Source: Psychromonas aquimarina ATCC BAA-1526
GTDB lineage: Bacteria > Pseudomonadota > Gammaproteobacteria > Enterobacterales > Psychromonadaceae
Length of the DNA stretch: 64,000 nucleotides
Reading direction: 5' to 3'
Assembly (NCBI RefSeq): GCF_000428725.1
Contig: NZ_KE386793.1
Span: 128,014-192,013, forward strand
Part shown: positions 9,507 through 18,584 of the stretch, piece after piece
Layout of the letters: each line of letters begins with the position of its first letter
How positions within the stretch are numbered: the stretch's first letter is position 1
Position numbers and translations under genes: made by a program
Notes under the pieces: generated by a model
Told to the model about the DNA's origin: nothing
The model's database searches: none
The model's input: the letters and a program-made list of their open reading frames with translations, nothing else

Positions 9507-10754
9507 ATGGGTTGTTGTGATGCAAAAGGCTTAATGCCCCTAGAACAAGCATTAACGAAAATGCAGGAGTCTTTATCTAATGTATGCGAGGCAGTAACAC
9601 TGCCTCTTTCGCAGGCTCTCGGCTTTGCATTAGCAGAAGATATTAAATCTCCATTAAATGTCCCTCCTTTTAACAATTCAGCAATGGACGGCTATGCAGT
9701 TAACTACAGTGATTTAATTAACTGCTCACCTGAAAAACCGCTTACTTTAAAGCTGGCTGGTAAATCTTTTGCAGGTGCCCCCTATTCAGGAGAACTTGCT
9801 CCCGGATGCTGTATCCGCATTATGACCGGCGCGGTGATGCCTGATTGTGCCGATACTGTGGTTATGCAGGAGCGTACTACAGCCGCTGGTGAGTTGATTA
9901 CCTTTAGCCAGGCTGCAAAACTTGGCGATAATGTACGCCTTGCTGGTGAAGACCTTAAGCAGGGGCAGGTAGTACTCACTAAAGGTCATAAATTAACACC
10001 GCGTGATATCCCGTTAATCGCCTCTTTAGGTTTAGCTGAAATTCAAGTATTCAGAAAATTGAAAGTGGCGGTCATCTCTTCCGGTGATGAGCTTAAAAGC
10101 TTAGGTGAAACACTCTGTGAAGGTGATATTTATGACAGCAACCGTTACAGCATTATTGCGTTACTGTCGCGTCTTAATGTGGAAGTAATCGACTTCGGTA
10201 TTATTAAAGATGATCTGCCTCTGATCCGGGAAGCGGTTCAGTCTGCGGATCAGCAGGCTGATGTGGTGATCACCAGCGGCGGCGTTTCTGTTGGAGAGGC
10301 TGACTTTATTAAAGATGTTTTAACCGAGTTAGGCTCCATTGGTTTTTGGAAGTTAGCGATTAAACCCGGCAAGCCTTTTGCATTTGGTAAACTGCCGAAC
10401 AGCGTATTTTTCGGCTTGCCAGGTAATCCGGTTTCCGCTATGGTCACTCTATATCAGCTTGCTGTGCCTGCGATGGCGGCCATGAGCGGGTTAAAAGCTA
10501 AAGCGCCGATCCGCTTTAATGCGGCAGCGGTGCAAAGGCTTAAAAAAGCAGCGGGACGCACTGATTTTCAGCGTGGGACCTATTCTGTTGATGATAAAGG
10601 ACAGCTGGTTGTTAAATCAACGGGCAGTCAGGGCTCCGGGGTATTCAGCTCCATGAGCCAGTCAAACTGTTTTATTGTGCTTGAACAAGACCGCGGTAAT
10701 GTTGAAGCCGGTGAAACAGTAACAATTGAGCCGTACAATGCTTTAATGGATTAG
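9507..10754 (+). CDS. moeA: Molybdopterin molybdenumtransferase MoeA
   Basis: MoeA inserts molybdate into adenylated molybdopterin to complete molybdenum cofactor. The product has the family's N-terminal signature PPFNNSAMDGYAV, the central DIYDSNRYSI and TSGGVSVGEADFI motifs, and the GLPGNPVSAM segment. An upstream GTG at 9447 would add 20 residues, but MGCCDAKGLMPLEQAL is the usual start of Vibrio-type MoeA and has GGTGAG upstream, so I use 9507 (415 residues). The usual partner moeB is not adjacent. Confidence 0.95.
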   Translation: MGCCDAKGLMPLEQALTKMQESLSNVCEAVTLPLSQALGFALAEDIKSPLNVPPFNNSAMDGYAVNYSDLINCSPEKPLTLKLAGKSFAGAPYSGELAPGCCIRIMTGAVMPDCADTVVMQERTTAAGELITFSQAAKLGDNVRLAGEDLKQGQVVLTKGHKLTPRDIPLIASLGLAEIQVFRKLKVAVISSGDELKSLGETLCEGDIYDSNRYSIIALLSRLNVEVIDFGIIKDDLPLIREAVQSADQQADVVITSGGVSVGEADFIKDVLTELGSIGFWKLAIKPGKPFAFGKLPNSVFFGLPGNPVSAMVTLYQLAVPAMAAMSGLKAKAPIRFNAAAVQRLKKAAGRTDFQRGTYSVDDKGQLVVKSTGSQGSGVFSSMSQSNCFIVLEQDRGNVEAGETVTIEPYNALMD

Positions 10755-10837
10755 TAACACGGTACTAATTAAAAGAACAAAAAGCACAATATAAATATAA
10801 TTAACTTTTTAGCACAAGTAAGTGCCTGGGAATAACT

Positions 10838-11887
10838 ATGATTAAAACTGATGACGTACATATCACAGCAATTAAAGAACTTTTACCGCCGATTGCATTA
10901 TTAGAAAAATTTCCAGCAACATCAGAAATAAGCGAAACGGTTGCCGGTTCTCGTCAAGCGATCAGTGAAATCCTAAGCAGAAAAGACGATCGTGTCTTAG
11001 TGATTATTGGTCCTTGTTCAATTCACGATACACAAGCCGCGCTTGAATATGCTGAAAAACTGGCGCCGCTGCGTGAAAAATACAAAGACACATTAGAAAT
11101 TGTTATGCGCGTGTATTTTGAAAAACCGCGTACAACAGTAGGCTGGAAAGGTCTGATTAACGATCCGGAATTAAACGGCACTTTTAATATTAATAAAGGT
11201 TTACGCACGGGTCGTAAATTATTGTTAGATATCAATGCAATGGGCCTTCCTGCCGCCACTGAGTTCTTAGATATGATCACCCCGCAGTATGTGGGTGATT
11301 TAATGACTTGGGGCGCAATCGGCGCACGTACAACTGAGTCTCAGGTTCATCGCGAACTGGCATCTGGTCTTTCTTGCCCTGTTGGTTTCAAAAACGGTAC
11401 AGACGGCACAATTAAAGTGGCGGTAGATGCAATTGGTGCGGCTAATGCTTCTCACCATTTCCTGTCAGTGAATAAATTCGGTCACAGTGCAATTGTTGAA
11501 ACTGCCGGTAATCCAGACTGTCATATTATTTTACGCGGTGGTAAAGCGCCTAACTATAGTGCTAAAGATGTTGCCGCTATCAAAGCGGACCTGAATAAAT
11601 CAGGTCTGGAAGAAACATTAATGATCGATTTCAGTCATGCAAATTCTGAGAAAAAATTTGAAAACCAGATGAAGGTCTGTGCAGATGTCTGCTCTCAAAT
11701 TGCCGCTGGTGATAAAGCGATTTCCGGTGTGATGGTTGAAAGTCATTTAGTTGAAGGCCGCCAGGATTTAGTGGACGGTGTTGCATCAACATACGGACAA
11801 AGTATCACTGATGCTTGTATCGGCTGGGCTGATACTGAAGAATTATTATCGCAGCTTTCAGCTGCAGTGCAGACGCGGCGCGCTTAA
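10838..11887 (+). CDS. aroG: 3-deoxy-7-phosphoheptulonate (DAHP) synthase, AroG type
   Basis: DAHP synthase joins phosphoenolpyruvate and erythrose 4-phosphate, the first step of the shikimate pathway. The 349-residue protein matches E. coli AroG closely: IKELLPPIALLEKFPAT, VIIGPCSIHD, MRVYFEKPRTTVGWKGLIND, GARTTESQVHRELASGLS, and MIDFSHANSEKKF. Overall similarity favours the phenylalanine-regulated isozyme, though the inhibitor cannot be proved by eye. I found no clear TyrR box in the short upstream gap. Confidence 0.95.
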   Translation: MIKTDDVHITAIKELLPPIALLEKFPATSEISETVAGSRQAISEILSRKDDRVLVIIGPCSIHDTQAALEYAEKLAPLREKYKDTLEIVMRVYFEKPRTTVGWKGLINDPELNGTFNINKGLRTGRKLLLDINAMGLPAATEFLDMITPQYVGDLMTWGAIGARTTESQVHRELASGLSCPVGFKNGTDGTIKVAVDAIGAANASHHFLSVNKFGHSAIVETAGNPDCHIILRGGKAPNYSAKDVAAIKADLNKSGLEETLMIDFSHANSEKKFENQMKVCADVCSQIAAGDKAISGVMVESHLVEGRQDLVDGVASTYGQSITDACIGWADTEELLSQLSAAVQTRRA

Positions 11888-11907
11888 TTTTATAAAATGT
11901 TTTATTA

Positions 11908-11935
11908 AGGCACTGTTTCGACGGTGCTTTTTTTT
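11908..11935 (+). terminator. Intrinsic terminator of aroG
   Basis: Stem GCACTG/CGGTGC with a TTTCGA loop and a following run of Ts, 20 bases after the aroG stop. Confidence 0.85.
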
Positions 11936-11959
11936 ACCTGAAATTTATGAGTTAAGAAT

Positions 11960-13375
11960 ATGCACAGTAAACCTGCAAGTGAAACAAAAAATAGACCTAT
12001 TATGATTTTAGGCTGTACCAGCGATGCCGGGAAATCGCTAGTGGTTACAGCGATCTGCCGTTTACTTGCTAACCGCGGGATAAAAGTTGCTCCCTTTAAA
12101 GCGCAGAATATGAGTAACAATGCGGCTGTTACGGCAGACGGTTTAGAGATCGGCCGGGCACAGTATTTACAGTCTCTGGCTGCCAGAGAAGAGCCCTGCT
12201 CTGCGATGAACCCGGTGTTGTTAAAACCCAGCGCAGATACCTTCAGTCAGGTAATTGTTAACGGCAGGGTGAATGCAGAGATCGCTGAGCTGCCCTGGAT
12301 GGAGCGCCGAGAGTTGTTATGGCCTGAGGTTCAAAAATCACTGCAGCAGCTTCAGGAAGAGTACCAGCAGGTAGTTATTGAAGGGGCCGGCAGTCCTGCG
12401 GAAATTAATCTGCGCGCCGGTGATATTGTTAATATGTCCGTTGCGCTTGAATGTCAGGCGGATGTTTATTTAGTCTCTGATATTGATAGAGGCGGATCCT
12501 TTGCCCACCTTCTAGGCACCTGGGCTTGTCTGGCGCCTGAAGAGCAGAAGCTGATTAAAGGTTTTGTGCTTAACAAGTTTAGAGGTGATCCTGCGCTGCT
12601 GGGTAATGCAATGGACTGGTTAGAGGAAAAAACCGGCATTCCTACGGTTGCAAATCTGCCCTATTACCGCCATCAGCTGCCCGAAGAAGACAGTTTTCGA
12701 CTCGGTGCTCAATGGATGCGCGGCAAGATTAATATTGCGCTGCTTTATTATCCCTATGCTTCAAATCTTGATGAGTTTGATCCTCTGATTTATCAGGAAG
12801 ATATAAATCTGGTGCCCGTTCATCAGAATGTTGATTTAAGCCAGTTTGATGCGTTAATTTTACCGGGCAGTAAAAACAGCGGTGTAAGTTTAGCATTTCT
12901 GCGCGAAACGGGGCTGGATAAACGTATCGCCGACTTTAAACAAAGCGGTAAATTAATACTGGGTATTTGCGGTGGTCTGCAGATATTAGGTGAGCATATA
13001 GCAGATCCTTTAAATATTGAAGACGGTGATAAAAACGGACTTGATCTGATTGCTTTACAGACAGAGATCTGCGCTGTTAAATCAACGCGCCGGAGATCCC
13101 TTAACTGGCTCGGTGAAAACATTAAAGGTTATGAAATACATCATGGTAAAACAAATGCTGAAGCCGAGGTTTTACCTTTTATTGCACAAGATTTAGGCTG
13201 GCGGCAGGGTAATGTATATACAACTTATCTGCATGGTGTTTTTGAAAACAAGGTGTTTTATAACTGGTTTATGAAACAGCTCGGCGGTTTAGAGAACGGT
13301 TTTGAATGGTCAGAACATCTTGACTGCGAGTTAGATAAATTGGCCGATATGTTTGCTCTGCACGGCTGGCTGTAA
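11960..13375 (+). CDS. cobQ: Cobyric acid synthase CobQ
   Basis: CobQ (CbiP) amidates four carboxyls of adenosylcobyrinic acid diamide using glutamine and ATP in cobalamin synthesis. The 471-residue protein has the N-terminal dethiobiotin-synthetase-like fold with the P-loop variant GCTSDAGKSLV and KAQNMSNNA. It also has the C-terminal class I glutamine amidotransferase domain with DALILPGSKNS, the Cys nucleophile in LGICGGLQILG, and EIHHGKT. No other cobalamin gene or B12 riboswitch is visible in the window; the 72-base leader is too short for one. The barrel gene 23 bases downstream may be co-transcribed. Confidence 0.93.
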   Translation: MHSKPASETKNRPIMILGCTSDAGKSLVVTAICRLLANRGIKVAPFKAQNMSNNAAVTADGLEIGRAQYLQSLAAREEPCSAMNPVLLKPSADTFSQVIVNGRVNAEIAELPWMERRELLWPEVQKSLQQLQEEYQQVVIEGAGSPAEINLRAGDIVNMSVALECQADVYLVSDIDRGGSFAHLLGTWACLAPEEQKLIKGFVLNKFRGDPALLGNAMDWLEEKTGIPTVANLPYYRHQLPEEDSFRLGAQWMRGKINIALLYYPYASNLDEFDPLIYQEDINLVPVHQNVDLSQFDALILPGSKNSGVSLAFLRETGLDKRIADFKQSGKLILGICGGLQILGEHIADPLNIEDGDKNGLDLIALQTEICAVKSTRRRSLNWLGENIKGYEIHHGKTNAEAEVLPFIAQDLGWRQGNVYTTYLHGVFENKVFYNWFMKQLGGLENGFEWSEHLDCELDKLADMFALHGWL

Positions 13376-13398
13376 ATAGGAGACAGACTATTTTTACT

Positions 13399-14361
13399 GT
13401 GAATTTTCGAGTGTTATGGATAACCCTGCTTATATCGCCGCTAGCTCGAGGAGATAATTTAGGCAGAAAATCGATTGAGGAGGCGTTAGCTATCAGCACG
13501 GTTGTGTCTGATAGTGACGCTCTCACCTTTGGTATCGCTAATTTTGATCTGCAGTATATATTTGATCCCGAGGATCCCAACTGGGGGGATGAGGAAACAC
13601 TAGAGCTGAAAAAAAGTCTGGATATATTTGTTGTACCTTATTCCTGGCAGCTTAAGGATTTAGATCCGGACTGGTCGCATAAAGTTTCTATTCGTGCGTT
13701 TTATATAGAAGTTAACCGTGAGAACCTGCTTTTTCACGGCCTGACTAATGTTGAAAAAGAACGTGTTATCGGCGCTTACGGCAATTACATGCAGCATTAT
13801 GGTTTTTCAAAAAGCTGGTATGGAGAGGCCGGCTTAGGACTGCATCTGATGCACTATGAAAACCAGTTTGATTATGACAGTAAATTCCCTCCTGAACTGC
13901 GTGAGCTGCTGGATGGTAATGTATTTAACACTACAGCTGCAGCATTAATCTCAGAGCCGTTTATTAACTTTGGTTATAAAAAACAGCAGTCGTGGGGGCA
14001 GTGGAACGCTCATAATAGTAATCACTATGTATACGGCCGCGCGATTGCAGGTAAAGCAAATAACCTTGCCGATATTAACCCTAAGGGCTGGCGTATTATT
14101 AACGGCATTGAGTTTAAGTTTGATATACCGCAGTTATGGGGCGTTTCAGATTTTGTTGCGGTAGACTTTAAACGGATCGATGTGAAAGGGGATATGTCGC
14201 GCCTTTCAGATGATGGTTATTATTATGAGACCACTATCGGCTGGGTTATTGATACTAATAATAAGATCCCGCTCTTAGATAACATTGGTATTGGTTTTAC
14301 GATTAACTACGGCAGTTCATTAAGCGGCGGCACCCTGAGCTTATATTATAACGAAGAGTGA
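13399..14361 (+). CDS. Putative outer-membrane beta-barrel protein (solitary autotransporter-barrel-like)
   Basis: A 320-residue protein with a short hydrophobic N-terminal segment (VLWITLLISPLARG) that may be a signal peptide. Many alternating-polarity, Tyr/Trp/Gly-rich segments follow (GAYGNYMQHYGFSKSWYGEA, GYYYETTIGWVID), as in a beta barrel. It resembles the Vibrio family called solitary outer membrane autotransporter-like barrel, recalled from memory and not checked. The GTG start at 13399 lies 17 bases after GGAG; a second GTG at 13411 is possible. It sits close behind cobQ. The function is unknown, and the C-terminus lacks the usual terminal Phe. Confidence 0.6.
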   Translation: MNFRVLWITLLISPLARGDNLGRKSIEEALAISTVVSDSDALTFGIANFDLQYIFDPEDPNWGDEETLELKKSLDIFVVPYSWQLKDLDPDWSHKVSIRAFYIEVNRENLLFHGLTNVEKERVIGAYGNYMQHYGFSKSWYGEAGLGLHLMHYENQFDYDSKFPPELRELLDGNVFNTTAAALISEPFINFGYKKQQSWGQWNAHNSNHYVYGRAIAGKANNLADINPKGWRIINGIEFKFDIPQLWGVSDFVAVDFKRIDVKGDMSRLSDDGYYYETTIGWVIDTNNKIPLLDNIGIGFTINYGSSLSGGTLSLYYNEE

Positions 14362-14564
14362 AATAACAGATATTCTGCACTTTTCTGATAGTAAAAGGGA
14401 AGTTTTCACAGCTCTGCTGATATTGCTTAAGCACTGTTAATATTTTTTTATACTTATTATTGAAATAATTCAATGCCTTAGAGAGCACTTTAACTGAACC
14501 GAATAACCGTCCGATCCCGGCGATTAATTCTCCTGTTATTTTGAAATAATCTTTTATATGCAAA

Positions 14565-14588
14565 CAGGGGAGGGATAATTTTCCCCTG
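14565..14588. terminator. Hairpin between convergent genes
   Basis: Stem CAGGGGA/TCCCCTG lies between the barrel gene and pdxH, which converge here. It has only a weak T tract (TTTGCAT) on the minus strand, so it may end pdxH transcripts inefficiently. Confidence 0.4.
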
Positions 14589-14611
14589 CGAACACACCTG
14601 AATACTTTTTA

Positions 14612-15265
14612 TCAAGGATTTAAGCGGGTGATTTTCCAGCTGCCGTCCTGCGGCTGATAAACAAATCTATCGTGCAGTCGATCTGCTTTACCCTGCCAGA
14701 ATTCAATGTTTTCCGGGATAACACGGTAACCGCCCCAGAATTCAGGTAAGGGTACCTCTTTACCGGCAAATTTTTCTTCAAAGTATTTTACCCGCTGCAC
14801 TAATGTTTCACGATCATCAAGCTCCTGGCTTTGATGAGATGCCCATGCTCCGATGCGGCTGCCTCGTCCGCGGCTTTGAAAATAGGCATTGGATTCTTCT
14901 GTGCTGATCCGTTCAATTCGTCCTTCAATACGAACCTGACGCTGCAGCATATTCCAGTGAAACAGCAGCGCTGCATAGGGATTGGTTTCCAGATCCAGCG
15001 CCTTACGGCTGCCGTAATTGGTAAAAAAGACAAAACCCTTGCGGTCCACTTCTTTTAACAGCACCATACGCGAGGAAGGGCGTCCTTCAGGGCTGCAGGT
15101 CGAAACCGACATTGATTCAGGTAAAATTATGCCGCTGTTTTCTGCTTCGCTTAACCAGTGATTAAAAAACTCAATGGGATCATTAGTTGTTTTTAATGCT
15201 TTATTTTCGATAAGTAAGCCTTGGCCGAGAGTAAAGGCACAACGAATTTTACTGATAAATGACAT
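14612..15265 (-). CDS. pdxH: Pyridoxamine/pyridoxine 5'-phosphate oxidase PdxH
   Basis: PdxH is an FMN enzyme that oxidises PNP and PMP to pyridoxal phosphate in the cytoplasm. The 217-residue length is typical. Family segments are clear: SSRMVLLKEVDRKGFVFFTN, GSRKALDLETNP, RQVRIEGRIERIS, SRIGAWASHQS, and the end FWQGKADRLHDRFVY. A good ribosome site (AAGAAGA) precedes the ATG. Confidence 0.95.
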   Translation of the reverse strand: MSFISKIRCAFTLGQGLLIENKALKTTNDPIEFFNHWLSEAENSGIILPESMSVSTCSPEGRPSSRMVLLKEVDRKGFVFFTNYGSRKALDLETNPYAALLFHWNMLQRQVRIEGRIERISTEESNAYFQSRGRGSRIGAWASHQSQELDDRETLVQRVKYFEEKFAGKEVPLPEFWGGYRVIPENIEFWQGKADRLHDRFVYQPQDGSWKITRLNP

Positions 15266-15361
15266 GTTAATCTTCTTATTTTAATTAGTATGTTATGGCG
15301 GGCAGTGTATAATTTGTGGTTATTTTTGTCGAACAATTCAGCCTATAGATTGAGATTTTCT

Positions 15362-15913
15362 GTGCCTTGTACCTTTAAATACCAAGATTTAATCAATATT
15401 TTTAATCATACCTTTTCAGCTGAGTATAAAACTGAGCTCCTTGCGGGAGATGATGAACCTATTTATCTGCCGGCGGATGAGCACAATACACTGCACCGTA
15501 TTATTTTTGCGCATGGCTTTTATGCCAGTGCGCTGCATGAGATTGCCCACTGGTTAGTTGCCGGGAAGCAGCGCCGTTTACGGGTTGATTATGGTTACTG
15601 GTATGAACCGGACGGGCGAAGCGCAGAGCTTCAGGCTGAATTTGAAAAGGTTGAAATCACCCCGCAGGCCATTGAATGGATTATTGCCGCCAGCTGCGGT
15701 TTTAAGTTTGATGTTAGTGCAGATAATCTCAGCGGTATCGAAATTGACCGCCTAGGTTTTAAACATAAGGTTCATGATAAGGTGATGCACTATTTACAGA
15801 ATGGTGTTTCTGAGCGTACCAGCCTGCTGAGTGCCGCCTGCCGCGATTTTTATCAGATGCCTGAATTAACAGCTGATATGTTTGATTACCAGGGTATGTA
15901 TAACCGCGGATGA
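15362..15913 (+). CDS. epmC: Elongation factor P hydroxylase EpmC
   Basis: EpmC (YfcM) hydroxylates the beta-lysylated lysine of elongation factor P, the last step of the EF-P modification that helps ribosomes through polyproline. The protein matches E. coli YfcM: GDDEPIYLPAD, FAHGFYASALHEIAHW (an HExxH metal site), GKQRRLRVDYGYWYEPDGR, and MHYLQNGVSERTS. The open frame begins at 15290, but family alignment places the N-terminus at the GTG at 15362 (183 residues, close to the E. coli 182), with GAG nine bases upstream. No epmA, epmB or efp lies in this window. Confidence 0.9.
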   Translation: MPCTFKYQDLINIFNHTFSAEYKTELLAGDDEPIYLPADEHNTLHRIIFAHGFYASALHEIAHWLVAGKQRRLRVDYGYWYEPDGRSAELQAEFEKVEITPQAIEWIIAASCGFKFDVSADNLSGIEIDRLGFKHKVHDKVMHYLQNGVSERTSLLSAACRDFYQMPELTADMFDYQGMYNRG

Positions 15914-16005
15914 TTGTTTAGTTAATAGTTGTCGTGCTTCGGCGGGCACCATGATTTTTAAGGCAGTCAGCTTAATAAAATTACATTAAAAGAGAATAAT
16001 AAATA

Positions 16006-16416
16006 ATGAGTAAAGTTTTTCACCATCCGGTACAGATTTATTATGAAGATACTGATCATTCAGGAGTTGTTTACCACCCTAATTTTTTAAAGTATTTCGA
16101 GCGTGCGCGTGAGCATGTTATCAACAGTAATACACTGGATAAATTATGGCGTGAACAGGGGCTTGGATTTGCGGTTTATAAAGCAAATATGACTTTTCAG
16201 GACGGGGTTGAATTCGCTGAAGTTTGTGATATTCGTACCACCTATAAACTTGACGGTAAATATAAAACGCTATGGCGCCAGGAAGTCTGGCGTCCGGGAG
16301 CTGCTAGAGCCGCTGTGATTGGTGAAATCGAGATGGTCTGTTTAGACAAGGATAAACGACTGCAGCCGCTGCCTGAGGTTATTCTTGATTCTCTGCAGAT
16401 AAATGAGCAGGAATAA
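16006..16416 (+). CDS. YbgC-type acyl-CoA thioesterase (hotdog fold)
   Basis: The 136-residue protein belongs to the 4-hydroxybenzoyl-CoA thioesterase/YbgC group of the hotdog fold, which hydrolyses acyl-CoA thioesters. The signature YYEDTDHSGVVYHPNFLKYFERARE contains the catalytic Asp. It is not next to the tol-pal genes where YbgC proper usually lies, so it is more likely a stand-alone paralogue. RBS is AGAG. Confidence 0.85.
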   Translation: MSKVFHHPVQIYYEDTDHSGVVYHPNFLKYFERAREHVINSNTLDKLWREQGLGFAVYKANMTFQDGVEFAEVCDIRTTYKLDGKYKTLWRQEVWRPGAARAAVIGEIEMVCLDKDKRLQPLPEVILDSLQINEQE

Positions 16417-16718
16417 GCAAATAATTACTGTATTTTGAGATCAGCTGCCAATATTGAGAGTAAAACAATGACATTCGCACAAAATATATTAAAATACGGC
16501 GATTTTAAAAATCAAACCACTTAGAAATACAAGCAGCACAGAACATTGACGTACTGTACTAGCGCCTGTATTTCCAAGTAGCTTGGTAACAGCAATGCTG
16601 TTTATTTTTCTGCTTTATCCGATGAAGAATAATTTGTGTTGTTTTTAAAACGAGGTACTGCCCAATGTTTAAATAACTAAGGGTATTACTGATTACTAAA
16701 AAACTAATCGGAGATTCA
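16417..16718. other. Intergenic region upstream of the AbgT transporter
   Basis: About 300 AT-rich bases. An 18-codon ORF (16468-16524, with GAGAG upstream) is present, but nothing else supports it. No repeat or terminator is clear. Confidence 0.35.
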
Positions 16719-18278
16719 ATGAGTAATGAAACGATCAGACGAGCGCCGCCGGCGTCATCCAAAGGAATGGATCGTTTTTTAAATTTTATAGAGAGAACAG
16801 GCAATAAAGTACCGGATCCGGCTTTATTATTTTTTTGGGGATTGTTATTAGTCTGGGGGTTATCTGCAGTATTTGCGCAGTTTTCATTCGGTTTATCTCA
16901 CCCTGTTACCGGAGAAGCAATTGAAGTTAATAACCAGCTTACCGGTGCATCCTTAGCTTCTTTTTTAGCTAATATGGTTAAAACATTTACCGGATTTGCG
17001 CCCTTAGGTATCGTACTGGTTGCTATGTTAGGGGTTGGGGTTGCGGACGCATCCGGATTCATTAACACCGCGCTGAAGAAAATGCTTAACTTCACACCGG
17101 CTAAGCTGTTAACTCCTATGCTGATACTGGTTGCTATTGTATCTCATACGGCTGCTGATGCGGGTTATGTTTTAGTTATTCCTCTAGGCGGTATTATTTT
17201 CCATGCTGCAGGGCGTAATCCTCTGGTTGGTATCGCAGCTGCCTTTGCCGGGGTTTCCGGTGGTTTTTCTGCTAACTTTATCCCTTCTGGTATTGATCCT
17301 TTACTTGCCGGCTTTACCCAGTCAGCAGCTCAAGTTTTAGATACTAATTACACCGTTAATCCGCTGGCGAATATTTTCTTTACCGGTTTATCTTCGATTC
17401 TAATTGTCGGTGTGGGCTGGTGGGTAACTGAAAAAGTCATTGAACCGCGTCTTTCTAAAGTTGAAATTGATGAAGATGCTGAAACAGCGCCGAACCTAGG
17501 CTCTATCAGCGCGATTGAGAACAAAGCTTTTAACCGTGCCGGTTTAGCTATGCTGCTGGGTATTATTACGTTAATCGTTTTAGTTTTCCCTGAAGATTCT
17601 CCGCTGCGCTCGCCAACGGGTGATATGACAGCCTTTGACGCACCGCTTATGCAGTCGATTGTGCCGCTGATTTTTATCCTGTTTATTATCCCTGGGGTAG
17701 TATACGGAAGAGTATCAGGACGTTTTAAAACTAACGATTCGATCATTAAGTCTATGTCTGAAACCATGGGAACCATGGGCAGCTATATCGTTATGTCTTT
17801 CTTCTGTGCACAGTTCTTAGTCGCATTCGGTCAGTCAAATTTAGGTGTTATTTTAGCCTTGTACGGCGCTGAATTTTTACAGTATTTAGATATGCCGGGG
17901 CAGATGACCATTGTTGGTATGATTTTCTTAACTGCATTTGTAAATTTACTGGTGGGCTCAGCTTCTGCTAAATGGGCATTAATCGGACCAATTTTAGTAC
18001 CTATGCTGATGGCTGTTAATATCTCTCCGGAACTTTCACAAGCGGCTTACCGTGTTGGTGATTCTGTTTCCAATATTATCTCTCCATTGATGGTTTTCTT
18101 CCCGTTAGTGGTAGTGTACTGTCAGCGTTATGTTAAAAGTACGGGTATTGGTACATTAGCTTCGATGATGATGCCGTACTCAATTGCTATGTTAATTGCA
18201 TGGACACTGTTCCTGCTGGCATACTGGGCACTAGGTATTCCGCTAGGTATACAGGCACCATACACTTATCCCTCTTAA
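16719..18278 (+). CDS. AbgT-family transporter
   Basis: A 519-residue polytopic inner-membrane protein of the AbgT family, which includes E. coli AbgT (p-aminobenzoyl-glutamate uptake) and MtrF-type drug/folate-metabolite exporters. The N-terminal ERTGNKVPDPALLFFWGL, the FTGFAPLGIVLVAMLGVGVAD segment, SHTAADAGYVLVIPLGG, and the PSGIDPLL region all match the family. No aminobenzoyl-glutamate hydrolase gene is adjacent, so the substrate is open. A terminator follows directly. Confidence 0.9.
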   Translation: MSNETIRRAPPASSKGMDRFLNFIERTGNKVPDPALLFFWGLLLVWGLSAVFAQFSFGLSHPVTGEAIEVNNQLTGASLASFLANMVKTFTGFAPLGIVLVAMLGVGVADASGFINTALKKMLNFTPAKLLTPMLILVAIVSHTAADAGYVLVIPLGGIIFHAAGRNPLVGIAAAFAGVSGGFSANFIPSGIDPLLAGFTQSAAQVLDTNYTVNPLANIFFTGLSSILIVGVGWWVTEKVIEPRLSKVEIDEDAETAPNLGSISAIENKAFNRAGLAMLLGIITLIVLVFPEDSPLRSPTGDMTAFDAPLMQSIVPLIFILFIIPGVVYGRVSGRFKTNDSIIKSMSETMGTMGSYIVMSFFCAQFLVAFGQSNLGVILALYGAEFLQYLDMPGQMTIVGMIFLTAFVNLLVGSASAKWALIGPILVPMLMAVNISPELSQAAYRVGDSVSNIISPLMVFFPLVVVYCQRYVKSTGIGTLASMMMPYSIAMLIAWTLFLLAYWALGIPLGIQAPYTYPS

Positions 18279-18292
18279 TCTTTTCTAAGTAT

Positions 18293-18323
18293 AAAGGTCT
18301 TATTAATCTGATAAGGCCTTTTT
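18293..18323 (+). terminator. Intrinsic terminator of the AbgT gene
   Basis: A 10-bp stem (AAGGTCTTAT/ATAAGGCCTT, one G-T pair) followed by Ts, 15 bases after the stop. Confidence 0.85.
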
Positions 18324-18480
18324 ATGCATCTTTGCTCTTCCTATTTTATTTCAGCCAATTATTAACCCGGTTAAGGCCGTGATACGCCTGTTAGCTGCGG
18401 TCTTGACTTTAATGTGACTTTAAGACTTTGTTTAAGGTATCTTGTTGTTATGTAAGGAGTGTTTTTGTCATCGCGCATTC

Positions 18481-18502
18481 AAGCGTGATTTTGATCACCT
18501 TT
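18481..18502 (+). promoter_or_regulatory. CRP-like binding site upstream of a chemoreceptor gene
   Basis: The palindrome GTGATTTTGATCAC lies in an A/T-flanked 22-base context that matches the CRP consensus (TGTGA-N6-TCACA) in nearly every core position. It lies 82 bases before the chemoreceptor ATG, a fitting place for activation. Prediction from sequence only. Confidence 0.5.
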
Positions 18503-18584
18503 ATTGTTTGTCAACAAATATCAGAGGTACTAGATTATATTTATGGCAGGTTAATTTTATAAAATATGCAGGGGTCATTATCAT

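Noticed and set aside
14303..14563. An 86-codon minus-strand ORF between the barrel gene and pdxH
   Set aside because: It starts at TTG, overlaps the 3' end of the barrel gene and shows no recognisable domain. Probably chance.
16468..16524. An 18-codon ORF upstream of the AbgT gene with a GAGAG ribosome-like site
   Set aside because: Too short, without coupling, hairpin or conservation evidence.
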